Below, piece by piece: positions 8,884 through 17,546 of a stretch of 50,498 nt of DNA; positions within the stretch are counted from its first letter, which is position 1, and the number at the start of each line of letters is the position of its first letter. The notes under the pieces are model-generated. The model was given only the letters and a program-made list of their open reading frames with translations. It was not told the origin of the DNA and searched no databases. Both the position numbers and the translations under genes were made by a program. Source of the stretch: Cyanobacteriota bacterium SRBZ.bins.94.201705 (lineage in GTDB: Bacteria > Cyanobacteriota > Cyanobacteriia > Cyanobacteriales > Cyanobacteriaceae); NCBI GenBank assembly GCA_030549855.1, contig JAUQQP010000010.1, positions 1-50,498 on the forward strand, read 5' to 3'.

Positions 8884-9519
8884 ATGAGTCGAGATTGTTT
8901 TCAGCCACAAGGTGGGGAAAATCTGGAGAAACAACAACAGGTAGGCAAGGAGAATTTTCTAGTAGAGATTGCCAAAACCCTAGCAATGGCAGTGGTTTTA
9001 TCCATAGGCATCAGGACATTTGTAGCTGAAGCGCGTTACATTCCCTCTTCTTCCATGGAGCCTACCCTCCAAATCAATGATAGGCTTATAATAGAAAAGG
9101 TGAGTTATCGCTTTAGCAAACCGCAACGGGGAGATGTTATTGTCTTCAATGCTACCCCGGCATTAGAGGCACAGAATTTCCGCGAGGCTTTCATCAAAAG
9201 GATAATAGGTTTGCCAGGGGATACGGTGGCAGTGAAAAATGGACAGGTGATAGTAAACGGGAAGGTCTTAAGAGAATTTTACATCAAAGAGCCCCCTAAT
9301 TATGAATATGGGCCAGTAAAAGTGCCAGAAAATGAATACCTGGTTTTGGGAGATAATCGGAATAACAGCTACGATTCCCATTATTGGGGATTTGTGCCAG
9401 AGGATAAGATTATAGGTAGGGCGATTATCCGTTTTTGGCCGCCTCAAAGAATTGGTATGATAAATGAACACCCAGTATTCGCAGAAACAGGAAAACCAGC
9501 CACCGAAAACTCCAAATAA
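8884..9519 (+). CDS. lepB: Signal peptidase I
   Basis: Membrane-bound Ser/Lys endopeptidase that removes signal peptides on the outer or lumenal side. In 211 residues there is one N-terminal membrane segment (about 27-48, IAKTLAMAVVLSIGIRTFVA), the catalytic serine S57 in PSSSMEPT, the catalytic lysine K105 in FIKRIIGLPGD, and box E GDNRNNSYDSHYWG. Length is usual for cyanobacterial LepB. The stop is one base from the stop of the convergent sensor kinase, so transcripts must run into each other unless terminated within genes. Confidence 0.95.
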   Translation: MSRDCFQPQGGENLEKQQQVGKENFLVEIAKTLAMAVVLSIGIRTFVAEARYIPSSSMEPTLQINDRLIIEKVSYRFSKPQRGDVIVFNATPALEAQNFREAFIKRIIGLPGDTVAVKNGQVIVNGKVLREFYIKEPPNYEYGPVKVPENEYLVLGDNRNNSYDSHYWGFVPEDKIIGRAIIRFWPPQRIGMINEHPVFAETGKPATENSK

Positions 9520-9520
9520 A

Positions 9521-12500
9521 CTAACCGGCAAAAGGGTAAAAACAAATACGAAAAGAGACGCCTTGGTGGGGATGACTGCTAACCTCAATGGAGGCGTCTA
9601 ATTGTTGACACAACAGTCTGACTAAACGTAACCCCAGAGAATTACTCTCCTCCCAATTGAAATTTTCAGGGAAACCAACACCATTGTCACTGACTTGCAA
9701 CAGGATTTTTCCTGTATCTTCCACTCCAAGACTGATTTTTATCTCCCCCCCTCCCTGGGGAAATGCGTGTTTAAAGGCATTAGTAACTAACTCGTTGACA
9801 AGCAAACCGGCAGGAATAGCCGTTTGTATGCTGAGACGACACTCTTGAATATCAGTCACTAAGGTGATTTTTGGGTGGTTGGTATAACCGGTTTCATCCT
9901 GGAGAGGGGTTGTAGGAGAAAGATGGTGGCAAAAGGAGAGAAAAAGATTAGAAACTAAACGGTTAAGGTATTGGGTGAAGTCAATTTCTGAGAGAGCCTC
10001 TGATTGGTATAATTGTTCGTGAATAATGGCCATTGTCTGAATACGATTCTGACTGTCTTCAAATAGACTTCTTATCTTCTCGTCTTCCACATATCTGGCT
10101 TGAAGATTGAGAAGACTGGAAATAACGTAGAGATTGTTTTTTACCCGGTGGTGAATCTCTTTGAGGAGTATTTCCCTTTCCCGAAGAGACTTAAAAAGTC
10201 TTTCCTCGGTGGCATGTCTTTCAGTGACGTCGGAGACAATCCCATCTACACTCACTACCTCTCCATTTTGATCATAAACCATATAGGCCCGTTGTCTTAG
10301 CCAGCGATAATTGCCGTCAGGCAACTGAATTTTATATTCAACTTCCCAGGTTTTGTTTTTTCCTTTCTCCCCCCTCCAACAACAATCCCTAATTTCCTGC
10401 CAGGTTTGTTGCACTTTCTGTTTATGTTCTGGTACTATACAGTCAAATAGAAGTTCAGGATTGGCAAGTATCTGATGAGGGGCATAACCATAAACCCTTT
10501 CACAGGCGGGATTAATATAATGCAACTGCCAAGAAGGTAAGGAGAAGGACCAAACCACATCCTGTAAAGAGTTTAGTATACTATTAAGACGGGCTTCACT
10601 TTTTTGGAGAGACTCTTCCGCTTTTTTCCTGTCACTAATATCATTGATTACAGCAATAAAGTAAGAAGGCTCAACGGCAACCCAGACTATGGATATGGTA
10701 AGATTAACCCAGAGGTAACAATTGTCTTCCCCCCCGTGTTTGCCTCGACGACACTTGATTCGGATTTCCCCTTCAAAGGTGGTTTGACTACCGTTTAAAA
10801 TGTGGGATAAATCCGCAAGGGTGGCAGAGACATCCTCAGGGTGGATAAGGGAGGGGAAGTCGCAATTAAGTAAATCTTCCCGGCTATAGCCTAGCATTTT
10901 TACCAGTTTGTCATTGACTAGGACGAATTTCCCCTCTAAACTAATTTGGGCAATACCCACTGCCGCCTGATGGAAAATGCTACGGAATCTTTCCTCACTG
11001 AGTTTCCACCGGAATTGGGCTAATTTTATCTCTTCTATGTCCTGTCCACAAGCAATAAGGCCAATATTAGCACCACTTTCATCAGTGAATCGGTTAATAT
11101 TCCATAGTATAGTCCTTTCGCCTCCATCCGCCAGCAAAACTTTTGTCTCTATATTTCTTTGAATTTTGCCTGTGGAGAGGATGGCGGCAAAAATCTGTTT
11201 TAGATTTTTCTGACGTCTGGGGGGGATAAGTAAAGAGAAGTAGTCTTCCCCTATAACACAATCCCTTTTCCAACCAAATACTTTTTCCGCCTCTTCATTC
11301 CACTCCACTATACGATAATCCTGGTTTAACACTATAATGATTATCCCCGCTGTTTGCACAAAAGTCCTTAATCTGTTTGCTATCGTCTGTAGCTCTTTTG
11401 TTCTCTGTTGTACTATAGACTCTAATTCCTGATTCAAATTCAAAAGTCGGGCTTCATTTTGCTTTATTTCAGTAATATCTCGAGCCACAGCATAAATTAC
11501 ACCATCTTCATGGGGGAGACATTTCCAGGCAAGCCAACGGTAACTCCCATCTTTAGTTAGCCAACGATTTTCAAAGCCAATACTGCCAAAGCCTAGGTTA
11601 ATTTTAGCAATTTCTTGTTTAGTCTTTTCCAGGTCGTCTGGGTGAATGAAAGATAATATATTTTTCCGGCCAAATTCCGATTCTGAATAACCTAAGCTGT
11701 CTAATAGACTATAATTAAATCGTTTAAGGGAACCATCCATCCCCAGAATACAGAATATATCTGGGGAGAGACTGAAGAAACAATCCAACTGTCTTTGGCT
11801 TTTAATCTTTTCAATAGCGGTGGCTAAGACGCTGGCAAAAGTTTGGAGAAAATCTATTTCTTCAGGGGTAAATTTGCGGGGTTTTTGACTATAAACTCCT
11901 AAAACCCCATAACAGTTATCGCCACCACCGATACTAACAGTGACGGCACTGACAATTTTGCTATTATGTAGTAGAGGACAAGGGCTAAAACGGGTTTCTA
12001 CCAGTAAATCATCACTAACTACTGGTTGCATAACCTGGAGGGTGTATCCCGGCTGCCAACGGGGAGAGTTGCTGATTTGTGCCTTTCCTAGCCACTCTGA
12101 CTTCCAACCCTTCCCCGCTTTTAGAAGAAAGGAGGCTTGATTGCTTTGCAACTCCAGAATGGCTACAAATTCTACTTTTAGTGTCTCCCTGACAATTTCT
12201 ACCGCTGCATCTAGTAGTTTTTGTATCTCTGTGTTGACTAGAGTGGTTTTAGCCAATTGGGCAATAGCAGTCTGATAATTGGCTATTTTTGCGGTTTTTT
12301 GGGCATATTCTGACTGTTGGATGGCAATAGCTACTTGAGAGGCTAACTTAAGTAGTAAATTTAATTCTTCCTCTTGCCAATGACGTGGTTTTTGACAGTT
12401 TTGGGCGGCAAGTAGTCCCCAGAGATGGTTATGGAATATAATAGGCACTACTAGGTTGGCTTGTACTTGTAAGCCCAAAAGCAAATCCCGATAGCAGGGG

Positions 12501-13687
12501 TTGAGATTCGCCTGGAAGATGTCATCTATTGCCTGGATTTTGCCACCAAGATAGGGTTGAATGGAGTCTCTAGTAAAACAGTCATCCCGTACTATTCTAC
12601 CCTTAATGGAGACTACCCCCTCTTTGACTGACTCGGCAACCACCATCCCATCCCCTTCTGGGTAGAGTTGATAGATTATTACTCGGTCACAGTCTAAAAA
12701 GTTTCTTATTTCTGTTACAGTACTATCTAGTATGGTGTCTAGGTTTAGAGTTTGGCGGATTCGTTGACTTAATTGTAATAGCAATTTTTCCTTTTCCAGT
12801 CGTCTTTTTTCCAGGGGAAAAGCGGTTTTAAGACGGATGATTGTCTGCTGCTGTTGTTGCAGAAACTGGTATTGCCAATAGGGGGACAAAACCTTTATTA
12901 TACCACTGGGAGTTAGGAGGGAAAAGTGTGGGCAAATTCTCCTATCAAACCCCCTGTTATCTTCACTGTTATACGTAGCCTCTCTTTGGGTTAAAGTTAT
13001 CAGCAAACAGGGGTAATCTTCTAGTATTTCTAGGGCACAATTAATATTTTCATTGTCAGAAACGCAAGGCAAATTATCGGGAGGTAAATCGCCGATGGTC
13101 TTACTCTGCCAGTTATTCTCTAACAGAATCCTGAGAAGAGAAGAGATAGTAAATATATGATGATCATGAGCTTTTTCTACTACGAAACCTGCTATTTGGG
13201 CTTCTTCTACTAGCAGGCTGATGAGAGATGTAATGGGAGAGTCTGGCGGCGATAATTTCAAGTTATCTTCAGTAATTTCCGCCACAGAGACATGGTGATA
13301 AAAGGGGTTGTCTTTGAGAAAATTACAAAGGCTTTTTGCGGTAATAATCCCCCGGAATTTTCCCTGATGCCAGCAACTGTAAACGGGTGTTTTATTTGTA
13401 TGGATACTATGTGCGATGGAGAAGATGTCCACATTATCAAAATAGACAGGGGGAAACTCTTGACAAAAATCCCCAGCACAGAGAGAATATGAATCATTGC
13501 CCCCATAGACTTGTTTTAATACAACACGGGGGCAGATGTAGCCGAGAGGGTGGCAATTGTTAAATACAATTAGAATGTCACAACCACTGGCTAGTTTCCT
13601 AACCACATCCGCAAAGGGGGTTTCCGGAGGGATGTAGACGGGGTTGGAGTCGACAATTGTGGGTGGTGACAAAGACTGGTAAGACAT
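9521..13687 (-). CDS. Multi-sensor histidine kinase (CBS-GAF-GAF-PAS x4-HisKA_2-HATPase)
   Basis: A 1388-residue soluble sensor kinase. Order: CBS-like N-terminal region (about 1-270), GAF (about 316-457), GAF (about 480-627), four PAS/PAC units (about 635-743, 770-890, 897-1024, 1030-1158), HisKA_2 dimerisation domain with the phosphoacceptor box KEIHHRVKNNL (H1179/H1180), and HATPase with N1298/N1303 (LLVNELVTNAFKHAF) and DNGVGF at 1334-1339. No membrane segment is seen. Neither GAF shows an obvious bilin-type cysteine context that I would trust. No response regulator is adjacent, so the partner is unknown. A hairpin lies just upstream of the start. Confidence 0.92.
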   Translation of the reverse strand: MSYQSLSPPTIVDSNPVYIPPETPFADVVRKLASGCDILIVFNNCHPLGYICPRVVLKQVYGGNDSYSLCAGDFCQEFPPVYFDNVDIFSIAHSIHTNKTPVYSCWHQGKFRGIITAKSLCNFLKDNPFYHHVSVAEITEDNLKLSPPDSPITSLISLLVEEAQIAGFVVEKAHDHHIFTISSLLRILLENNWQSKTIGDLPPDNLPCVSDNENINCALEILEDYPCLLITLTQREATYNSEDNRGFDRRICPHFSLLTPSGIIKVLSPYWQYQFLQQQQQTIIRLKTAFPLEKRRLEKEKLLLQLSQRIRQTLNLDTILDSTVTEIRNFLDCDRVIIYQLYPEGDGMVVAESVKEGVVSIKGRIVRDDCFTRDSIQPYLGGKIQAIDDIFQANLNPCYRDLLLGLQVQANLVVPIIFHNHLWGLLAAQNCQKPRHWQEEELNLLLKLASQVAIAIQQSEYAQKTAKIANYQTAIAQLAKTTLVNTEIQKLLDAAVEIVRETLKVEFVAILELQSNQASFLLKAGKGWKSEWLGKAQISNSPRWQPGYTLQVMQPVVSDDLLVETRFSPCPLLHNSKIVSAVTVSIGGGDNCYGVLGVYSQKPRKFTPEEIDFLQTFASVLATAIEKIKSQRQLDCFFSLSPDIFCILGMDGSLKRFNYSLLDSLGYSESEFGRKNILSFIHPDDLEKTKQEIAKINLGFGSIGFENRWLTKDGSYRWLAWKCLPHEDGVIYAVARDITEIKQNEARLLNLNQELESIVQQRTKELQTIANRLRTFVQTAGIIIIVLNQDYRIVEWNEEAEKVFGWKRDCVIGEDYFSLLIPPRRQKNLKQIFAAILSTGKIQRNIETKVLLADGGERTILWNINRFTDESGANIGLIACGQDIEEIKLAQFRWKLSEERFRSIFHQAAVGIAQISLEGKFVLVNDKLVKMLGYSREDLLNCDFPSLIHPEDVSATLADLSHILNGSQTTFEGEIRIKCRRGKHGGEDNCYLWVNLTISIVWVAVEPSYFIAVINDISDRKKAEESLQKSEARLNSILNSLQDVVWSFSLPSWQLHYINPACERVYGYAPHQILANPELLFDCIVPEHKQKVQQTWQEIRDCCWRGEKGKNKTWEVEYKIQLPDGNYRWLRQRAYMVYDQNGEVVSVDGIVSDVTERHATEERLFKSLREREILLKEIHHRVKNNLYVISSLLNLQARYVEDEKIRSLFEDSQNRIQTMAIIHEQLYQSEALSEIDFTQYLNRLVSNLFLSFCHHLSPTTPLQDETGYTNHPKITLVTDIQECRLSIQTAIPAGLLVNELVTNAFKHAFPQGGGEIKISLGVEDTGKILLQVSDNGVGFPENFNWEESNSLGLRLVRLLCQQLDASIEVSSHPHQGVSFRICFYPFAG

Positions 13688-13690
13688 GTC

Positions 13691-13730
13691 AGTCAGGGGG
13701 TGGGATAAGTTAGATATACTAACCCTGACT
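13691..13730 (-). promoter_or_regulatory. Two-stem hairpin just upstream of the sensor kinase start
   Basis: Outer arms AGTCAGG (13691-13697) and CCTGACT (13724-13730) enclose inner arms GTTAG (13709-13713) and CTAAC (13719-13723), with an asymmetric internal loop. The structure begins four bases upstream of the kinase ATG, so it would sit over the ribosome-binding region of the mRNA, or act as a dyad operator in DNA. Function is inferred only. Confidence 0.4.
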
Positions 13731-13803
13731 CTAGTTTAGTACTTTAAACAGTTGCCCTTACAAATATTTTTTATGTCTAACACTCTGACTACAGGTTGCC
13801 GCC

Positions 13804-14388
13804 TTACACAGCTTCCTCTACAACTATTTGTCCTTGCCTTAAAACCTGCCAGCCTGTGCCTGTCCATTTTATCACAGTGGAGGCAATACCGGAGGAGGGG
13901 GGATTGTCGGCATCCAAGACGTAGACAGAGGGGAATTTATCAGAAATGGCCTTCATGGAGGTTAATGGAGCCTCCCCTGATATATTAGCACTAGTGGTGG
14001 CCAAGGGACCTGCTTGTTTTAAGATTTCGATAGCTACCTGACAATCAGGGATGCGAATGCCAATAGTTTTGGGATTAAGGGGATTCATAGTGGGAGGAAT
14101 CTTCTCAGAGGCAGGCAATACCATAGTCAACGCACCTGGAAGATACTTGTATGCTATCATACTCCAGATTTTCAATTCTTCCTCACTCCCCTTGACGTAG
14201 TCCCACATTTCGTCTACACTGCTGGTCATTAGGATCAGCGGTTTTTCGTAACTTCTTTGTTTTAGCTGAAAAATTAAATCACTGTTAACCGGTTTCACTG
14301 CCAAAGCGGGGATGGTGTCGGTGGGGAAACTAACTACATTTCCCGCTATAGCCTTTTCCACCAGGGTTTCCAAACTCACTAACACCAT
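13804..14388 (-). CDS. L-threonylcarbamoyladenylate synthase (YrdC/Sua5 family)
   Basis: Makes threonylcarbamoyl-AMP from threonine, bicarbonate and ATP, the donor used by TsaD for tRNA t6A. The YrdC-fold motifs are FPTDTIPALA (family F/YPTDT-Y-GL), LKQRSYEKPLILM (K-R motif), PGALTMVLPA, GIRIPD and TTSANISGEA. I choose ATG at 14388 (194 residues) because GGAGGA lies about 12 bases upstream; an open frame extends to 14508, but the extra 40 residues (with CSCGGCDGVFC) look unlike the family. It lacks the C-terminal Sua5 domain, so it is TsaC length. The sensor kinase follows downstream on the same strand. Confidence 0.88.
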   Translation of the reverse strand: MVLVSLETLVEKAIAGNVVSFPTDTIPALAVKPVNSDLIFQLKQRSYEKPLILMTSSVDEMWDYVKGSEEELKIWSMIAYKYLPGALTMVLPASEKIPPTMNPLNPKTIGIRIPDCQVAIEILKQAGPLATTSANISGEAPLTSMKAISDKFPSVYVLDADNPPSSGIASTVIKWTGTGWQVLRQGQIVVEEAV

Positions 14389-14602
14389 AATACTGTTTTG
14401 TCCTCCTTTATCACAAAAGACACCATCACACCCGCCACAACTACAAACACCCGTTTTAATCTCCATATCCCCCTGGGGGTTATTAGTTATTCTAGCCTCC
14501 TTATACAACCGTTTTCATTCCCCATAGAGAAATTGTTAGTTAAACTGGTTATCCTATTGCTGATTTTACCTGCCTACAATTGTCTAGGCAACCGTATGCC
14601 TT

Positions 14603-14660
14603 TGTCTTGCCTTCCCCACGAATACCAGCCACTGTCTTGTCTTTCCCACAAATAGCAGCC
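14603..14660. repeat. 30-bp tandem repeat, two copies
   Basis: The 28-base stretches 14603-14630 and 14633-14660 match at 24 of 28 positions, both beginning TGTCTTG and ending CAGCC. The period is 30 bases. Confidence 0.7.
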
Positions 14661-14895
14661 AATCCAGCCAACTCATGCATTTGTTTTCCCTCTCTGCTTT
14701 CCCCAGGGGGGTATATAATTTATCCTGGCTGGCTTATGCCCTTTACCTTTTCTACAAGAAAGCTGTAGTTAGTCTAGTTTTTTCACACTCCCTTTGTCAC
14801 TTTAATGGGGGTTTATGTCAGTCTATTCGTCTCCACCCACCCGCCTCCCCACTAGTATTAGTAACCCCATGCCTGTTTTTGTCTTGCTTTTTCAT

Positions 14896-14919
14896 CAGTC
14901 ACCTCGGCTACCTCATACA
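14896..14919 (-). repeat. Displaced copy of the folP 3' segment
   Basis: These 24 bases match 15548-15571, inside the folP coding end, at 23 of 24 positions (plus strand begins CAGTCACC and ends CCTCATACA). The similarity fades on either side. The copy lies about 650 bases downstream of folP and is not in a gene. Confidence 0.7.
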
Positions 14920-14940
14920 CTGGCATTTGTAGCCGGGTAT

Positions 14941-14966
14941 TAGTAAATTCAGTTATCCTCCTTCAC
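14941..14966. repeat. Dispersed repeat, copy 1 (partner 15395-15420)
   Basis: The 26 bases here and at 15395-15420 agree at 23 positions, sharing the core CAGTTATCCTCCTT. Both are followed by a pyrimidine-rich run and a CTCATAA segment, so the repeated unit is longer but more diverged. Confidence 0.65.
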
Positions 14967-15077
14967 TTGTTTCCCCTCCACCCTGGCAATCTCATAATTT
15001 TGTCTTCGCCTTCTCGGCAATTCCCAGTCAGTGTGTTTATTTTTCCCGCCTATTTTACTTTTCTCCTTTCCCCCCTT

Positions 15078-15200
15078 ACTCGCCTATGTCTCTCTGATGA
15101 ATTTCACTAAACCAGGTGGCATCATACACTCTCTTTTCCTCCCTCTGACTCGCCTATATCTCTTTGATGAATACCAATCAACCAGGTGGCATCATTCACT
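15078..15200. repeat. Tandem repeat of about 53 bp with 70-bp period
   Basis: 15078-15130 and 15148-15200 match at 46 of 53 positions. Both begin ACTCGCCTAT and carry the shared core AACCAGGTGGCATCAT. The 17 bases between them are pyrimidine-rich. It is the best preserved tandem pair in this non-coding stretch. Confidence 0.8.
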
Positions 15201-15257
15201 TCATCGGCTGTGGTGTTAGTCATTGTGGTTATTTCATCTACTTGTTTCACTCCTGCT

Positions 15258-15462
15258 TACCCTAGCCGTCTTAGACACTTGTTTTATCTGCCTACAAATA
15301 CCAGAGTCGTCTCAGTAACCCCATACCTTTTTTTGTCTCGTCTTTCCATTAGTCACCTTGCTGTTTCATGTATAGGCTGTCACCTCAGTAGGGTAAGTAA
15401 ATCCAGTTATCCTCCTTTACCCTGACTATCTCATAAGTTTGTTTTACCCTGCTACAAATGCC
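15258..15462. repeat. Diverged direct repeat with 160-bp period
   Basis: 15258-15302 and 15418-15462 align without gaps at 31 of 45 positions. Both start TACCCT, contain TTGTTTTA and end CTACAAATRCC, and both are followed by GTCTCAGTAA-type sequence (around 15308 and 15467). The second copy is 53 bases from the folP stop. Confidence 0.6.
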
Positions 15463-15515
15463 AGTTGTCTCAGTAATCCCAAGTCTCTGTTTTCATCTTT
15501 CTCCCAACTGCCACC

Positions 15516-16370
15516 TTATGGGTTAGTTACCCCTCTACAAAGGGTGTCAGTCACCTTGGCTACCTCATACATTTGCTTTACATCGTGGACTCGGATTATG
15601 TCCGCTCCCTGAAATATCGCGTAACTACAAACAGCGGCAGTGCCCCAAACTCTTTTTTTTGGGTCTTCTTGTTGTAGAATTTTACCGATAAAACTTTTAC
15701 GAGAGGGGCCTATTAGTAGTGGAAAACCCAGCTGCCTGACCTCAGGAATTTTTCTTAGAATTTCCAAGTTTTGATAATAATCTTTGGCAAATCCTAGGCC
15801 TGGATCGAGGATAATATGTTCTCTTTTGATTCCTTCCTCAGATGCTTGAGAAATTCTATCCAGAAAGAAGCTTTTTATTTCTCCTATTAAATCCTGATAG
15901 TCAGTGAGAGACTGCATGGTTTGAGGAGTACCACGAATATGCATTAAAATAATGGGCACACCTAAAGAGGCAGCAGTAGGCAACATTTGGGAGTCATAGG
16001 TAGCACCAGAAATGTCATTGATAATGTCGGCACCAGCCCCAATGGCCTTCTCTGCTACAATGGCACGAGTGGTGTCAATAGAAAGGGGAATGTCGGTATA
16101 TTGGCGGAGGGAAGAGATAACGGGGATAACGCGATTCAACTCTTCCTCTACCGGTATAAAGGTAGCACCGGGACGGGTAGACTGTCCACCAATGTCAATA
16201 ATATCAGCACCATCCCTCTCCATCTGTAGGGCATGGGCAATGGCATCTTGGGGGTTGTAAAACTGGCCACCATCACTGAAACTGTCAGGGGTGACGTTTA
16301 AAATGCCCATGATGTAGGTGCGTTTGCCCCACTCAAACACTCTGTTTCTAATCTTGAGGGGTTGAAGCAT
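15516..16370 (-). CDS. folP: Dihydropteroate synthase
   Basis: Joins p-aminobenzoate to the pterin pyrophosphate in folate synthesis. The 284 residues contain the two Pfam signature segments: MGILNVTPDSFSDGG near the N-terminus and GADIIDIGGQSTRPGA, plus ISGATYD, LMHIRGTPQTMQ, DPGLGFAK and GPSRKSFIGKI. I prefer ATG at 16370; an in-frame ATG at 16430 would add 20 residues unlike the family. tpiA lies upstream on the same strand. folK, the preceding enzyme of the pathway, is at 22736-23221. The 3' end of this gene resembles repeats in the non-coding stretch downstream. Confidence 0.95.
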   Translation of the reverse strand: MLQPLKIRNRVFEWGKRTYIMGILNVTPDSFSDGGQFYNPQDAIAHALQMERDGADIIDIGGQSTRPGATFIPVEEELNRVIPVISSLRQYTDIPLSIDTTRAIVAEKAIGAGADIINDISGATYDSQMLPTAASLGVPIILMHIRGTPQTMQSLTDYQDLIGEIKSFFLDRISQASEEGIKREHIILDPGLGFAKDYYQNLEILRKIPEVRQLGFPLLIGPSRKSFIGKILQQEDPKKRVWGTAAVCSYAIFQGADIIRVHDVKQMYEVAKVTDTLCRGVTNP

Positions 16371-16457
16371 CTTCTTGTAAAATATAGTCCTACTAGTAAT
16401 AGGGTTGGCCAAAACGCCAAAAGTGGGCAAAACCCCCTAGGGGGCATGGGGAAGATG

Positions 16458-17189
16458 CTAGAGAGGCTGGTAGTTTACAATACGGCCAAAACTGTCAGGA
16501 TTTAAACTAGCCCCACCCACCAACACTCCATCGATTTCCGGTTGTGCCATGAGTTCATCAATGTTGTTGGCGTTGACGGAGCCCCCATATTGGATTGTAA
16601 CATTTTTATTGGAAAGGAGGGAACGAATAAAGGCAATTACCCGGTTAGCCTCCTTGGCCTCACAGGTGTCACCAGTACCAATGGCCCAAATAGGTTCATA
16701 GGCTATAATTAGATTATCCTGGGAGACATTAACTAAATCCTTCTCTATCTGCTTGGCAATAACCGCCTCTGTCTCACCGGCCTCCCGTTGTGCCTTGCTT
16801 TCCCCCACGCAGAGGATGGGGGTGATACCATGTTTTTGGGCAGCCAGCAAACGGCCATTAACGGTTTCATCCGTCTCGCCGAAGTACTGACGACGCTCGC
16901 TGTGTCCTACAATGACATAATTGACGTTGAATTCCTTCAACATGTTAGCAGAGATCTCCCCTGTAAACGCCCCTTCCTCGGCCCAATGGACGTTTTGCGC
17001 ACCTAATTTTACCCTTGTGCCATGGAGAATCTTACACATGAAACTCAACGCAGTGAAGGGCACACATAACACAATCTCTCTATCCTCTGGTGTGTTTTCT
17101 AGGTGGGGGAGAAAACCCTTCAAAAATTCCCCAGATTCCACAGTAGTCTTATGCATCTTCCAGTTGCCTGCAATTACTACCTTTCTCAC
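16458..17189 (-). CDS. tpiA: Triosephosphate isomerase
   Basis: Interconverts dihydroxyacetone phosphate and glyceraldehyde 3-phosphate in glycolysis and the Calvin cycle. The 243-residue TIM barrel has the N-terminal GNWKMHKT (catalytic lysine), [14 protein letters not shown] (catalytic histidine), the signature [11 protein letters not shown] (catalytic glutamate) and the phosphate-binding QYGGSVN and GVLVGGASL loops. Length is slightly short but within the family. folP follows downstream, a pair I infer to be co-transcribed. Confidence 0.97.
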   Translation of the reverse strand: MRKVVIAGNWKMHKTTVESGEFLKGFLPHLENTPEDREIVLCVPFTALSFMCKILHGTRVKLGAQNVHWAEEGAFTGEISANMLKEFNVNYVIVGHSERRQYFGETDETVNGRLLAAQKHGITPILCVGESKAQREAGETEAVIAKQIEKDLVNVSQDNLIIAYEPIWAIGTGDTCEAKEANRVIAFIRSLLSNKNVTIQYGGSVNANNIDELMAQPEIDGVLVGGASLNPDSFGRIVNYQPL

Positions 17190-17294
17190 TTTGCTTTCCT
17201 ACCTACTCCCGAACTACCTTACTACTACATTGTCTTCAATAACGACCTTTCTATTTTATAGTCTTTGGCTTTTCCGCACAAGTTTCTCTGCCCT

Positions 17295-17310
17295 GTTAAG
17301 AATTGTTAAG
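17295..17310 (+). promoter_or_regulatory. Direct repeat GTTAAG-N4-GTTAAG upstream of cpcB
   Basis: Two identical hexamers start 10 bases apart, one helical turn, as for OmpR/PhoB-type regulators. RpaB/RpaA control of phycobilisome genes is known in cyanobacteria. Binding here is an inference. Confidence 0.4.
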
Positions 17311-17410
17311 AAAAATGAGAAAAATCTTAACAAGATGTAATAAAAAAAAGTACCAGAAGGAGTTATAAATTTATCTGGAGCTACTCCGAGAGGGAGAAAA
17401 ATCTCCAAAG

Positions 17411-17426
17411 GTTAAGATTTATTAAG
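17411..17426 (+). promoter_or_regulatory. Direct repeat GTTAAG-N4-ATTAAG upstream of cpcB
   Basis: A second pair with the same 10-base period, 116 bases downstream of the first, differing in one base. It may be a second site for the same regulator, or lie within the transcribed leader. Confidence 0.4.
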
Positions 17427-17546
17427 AAATCCTAACAAAGTATTGGGATTAGGCACAAAATAGGAGAAACTAACCTAGGAGAGGAACTCCAATCGGAGTG
17501 GCCAAAAAAAAAACAGGTCTGACAGGAAAGAGGAGAGGAAGTAAAC

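Larger units (their letters stand above)
14389..15515. other. Non-coding, repeat-rich stretch downstream of folP
   Basis: About 1.1 kb without a credible gene; the plus strand is strongly pyrimidine-rich. It contains several families of degenerate direct repeats, described separately: a 30-bp tandem pair (14603-14660), a 70-bp-period pair (15078-15200), a 160-bp-period pair (15258-15462) and copies of the last part of folP. The short plus-strand frames have biased, low-complexity composition and resemble no known protein. I infer repeated slippage or recombination of folP-adjacent sequence. Confidence 0.7.
17190..17546 (+). promoter_or_regulatory. cpc operon upstream region and long leader
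   Basis: A 357-base AT-rich gap between divergent tpiA and cpcB. It holds two pairs of TTAAG direct repeats with 10-base period (17295-17310 and 17411-17426), an inverted copy CTTAAC (17326-17331) and a small hairpin ACTCC-AATC-GGAGT (17486-17499) before the ribosome-binding site. The spacing resembles tandem response-regulator sites such as the RpaB-bound HLR1 element, whose half site is (G/T)TTACA, but the sequence is not the same. I did not find a clear -35/-10 pair. Confidence 0.5.

Noticed and set aside
14519-15425. Short plus-strand frames of 62-85 codons as genes
   Set aside because: They fall in pyrimidine-rich repeats, have low-complexity composition, lack ribosome-binding sites and match no family I know.
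14389-15515. CRISPR array
   Set aside because: Repeats are of unequal period and heavily diverged, with no constant repeat/spacer units and no cas genes.
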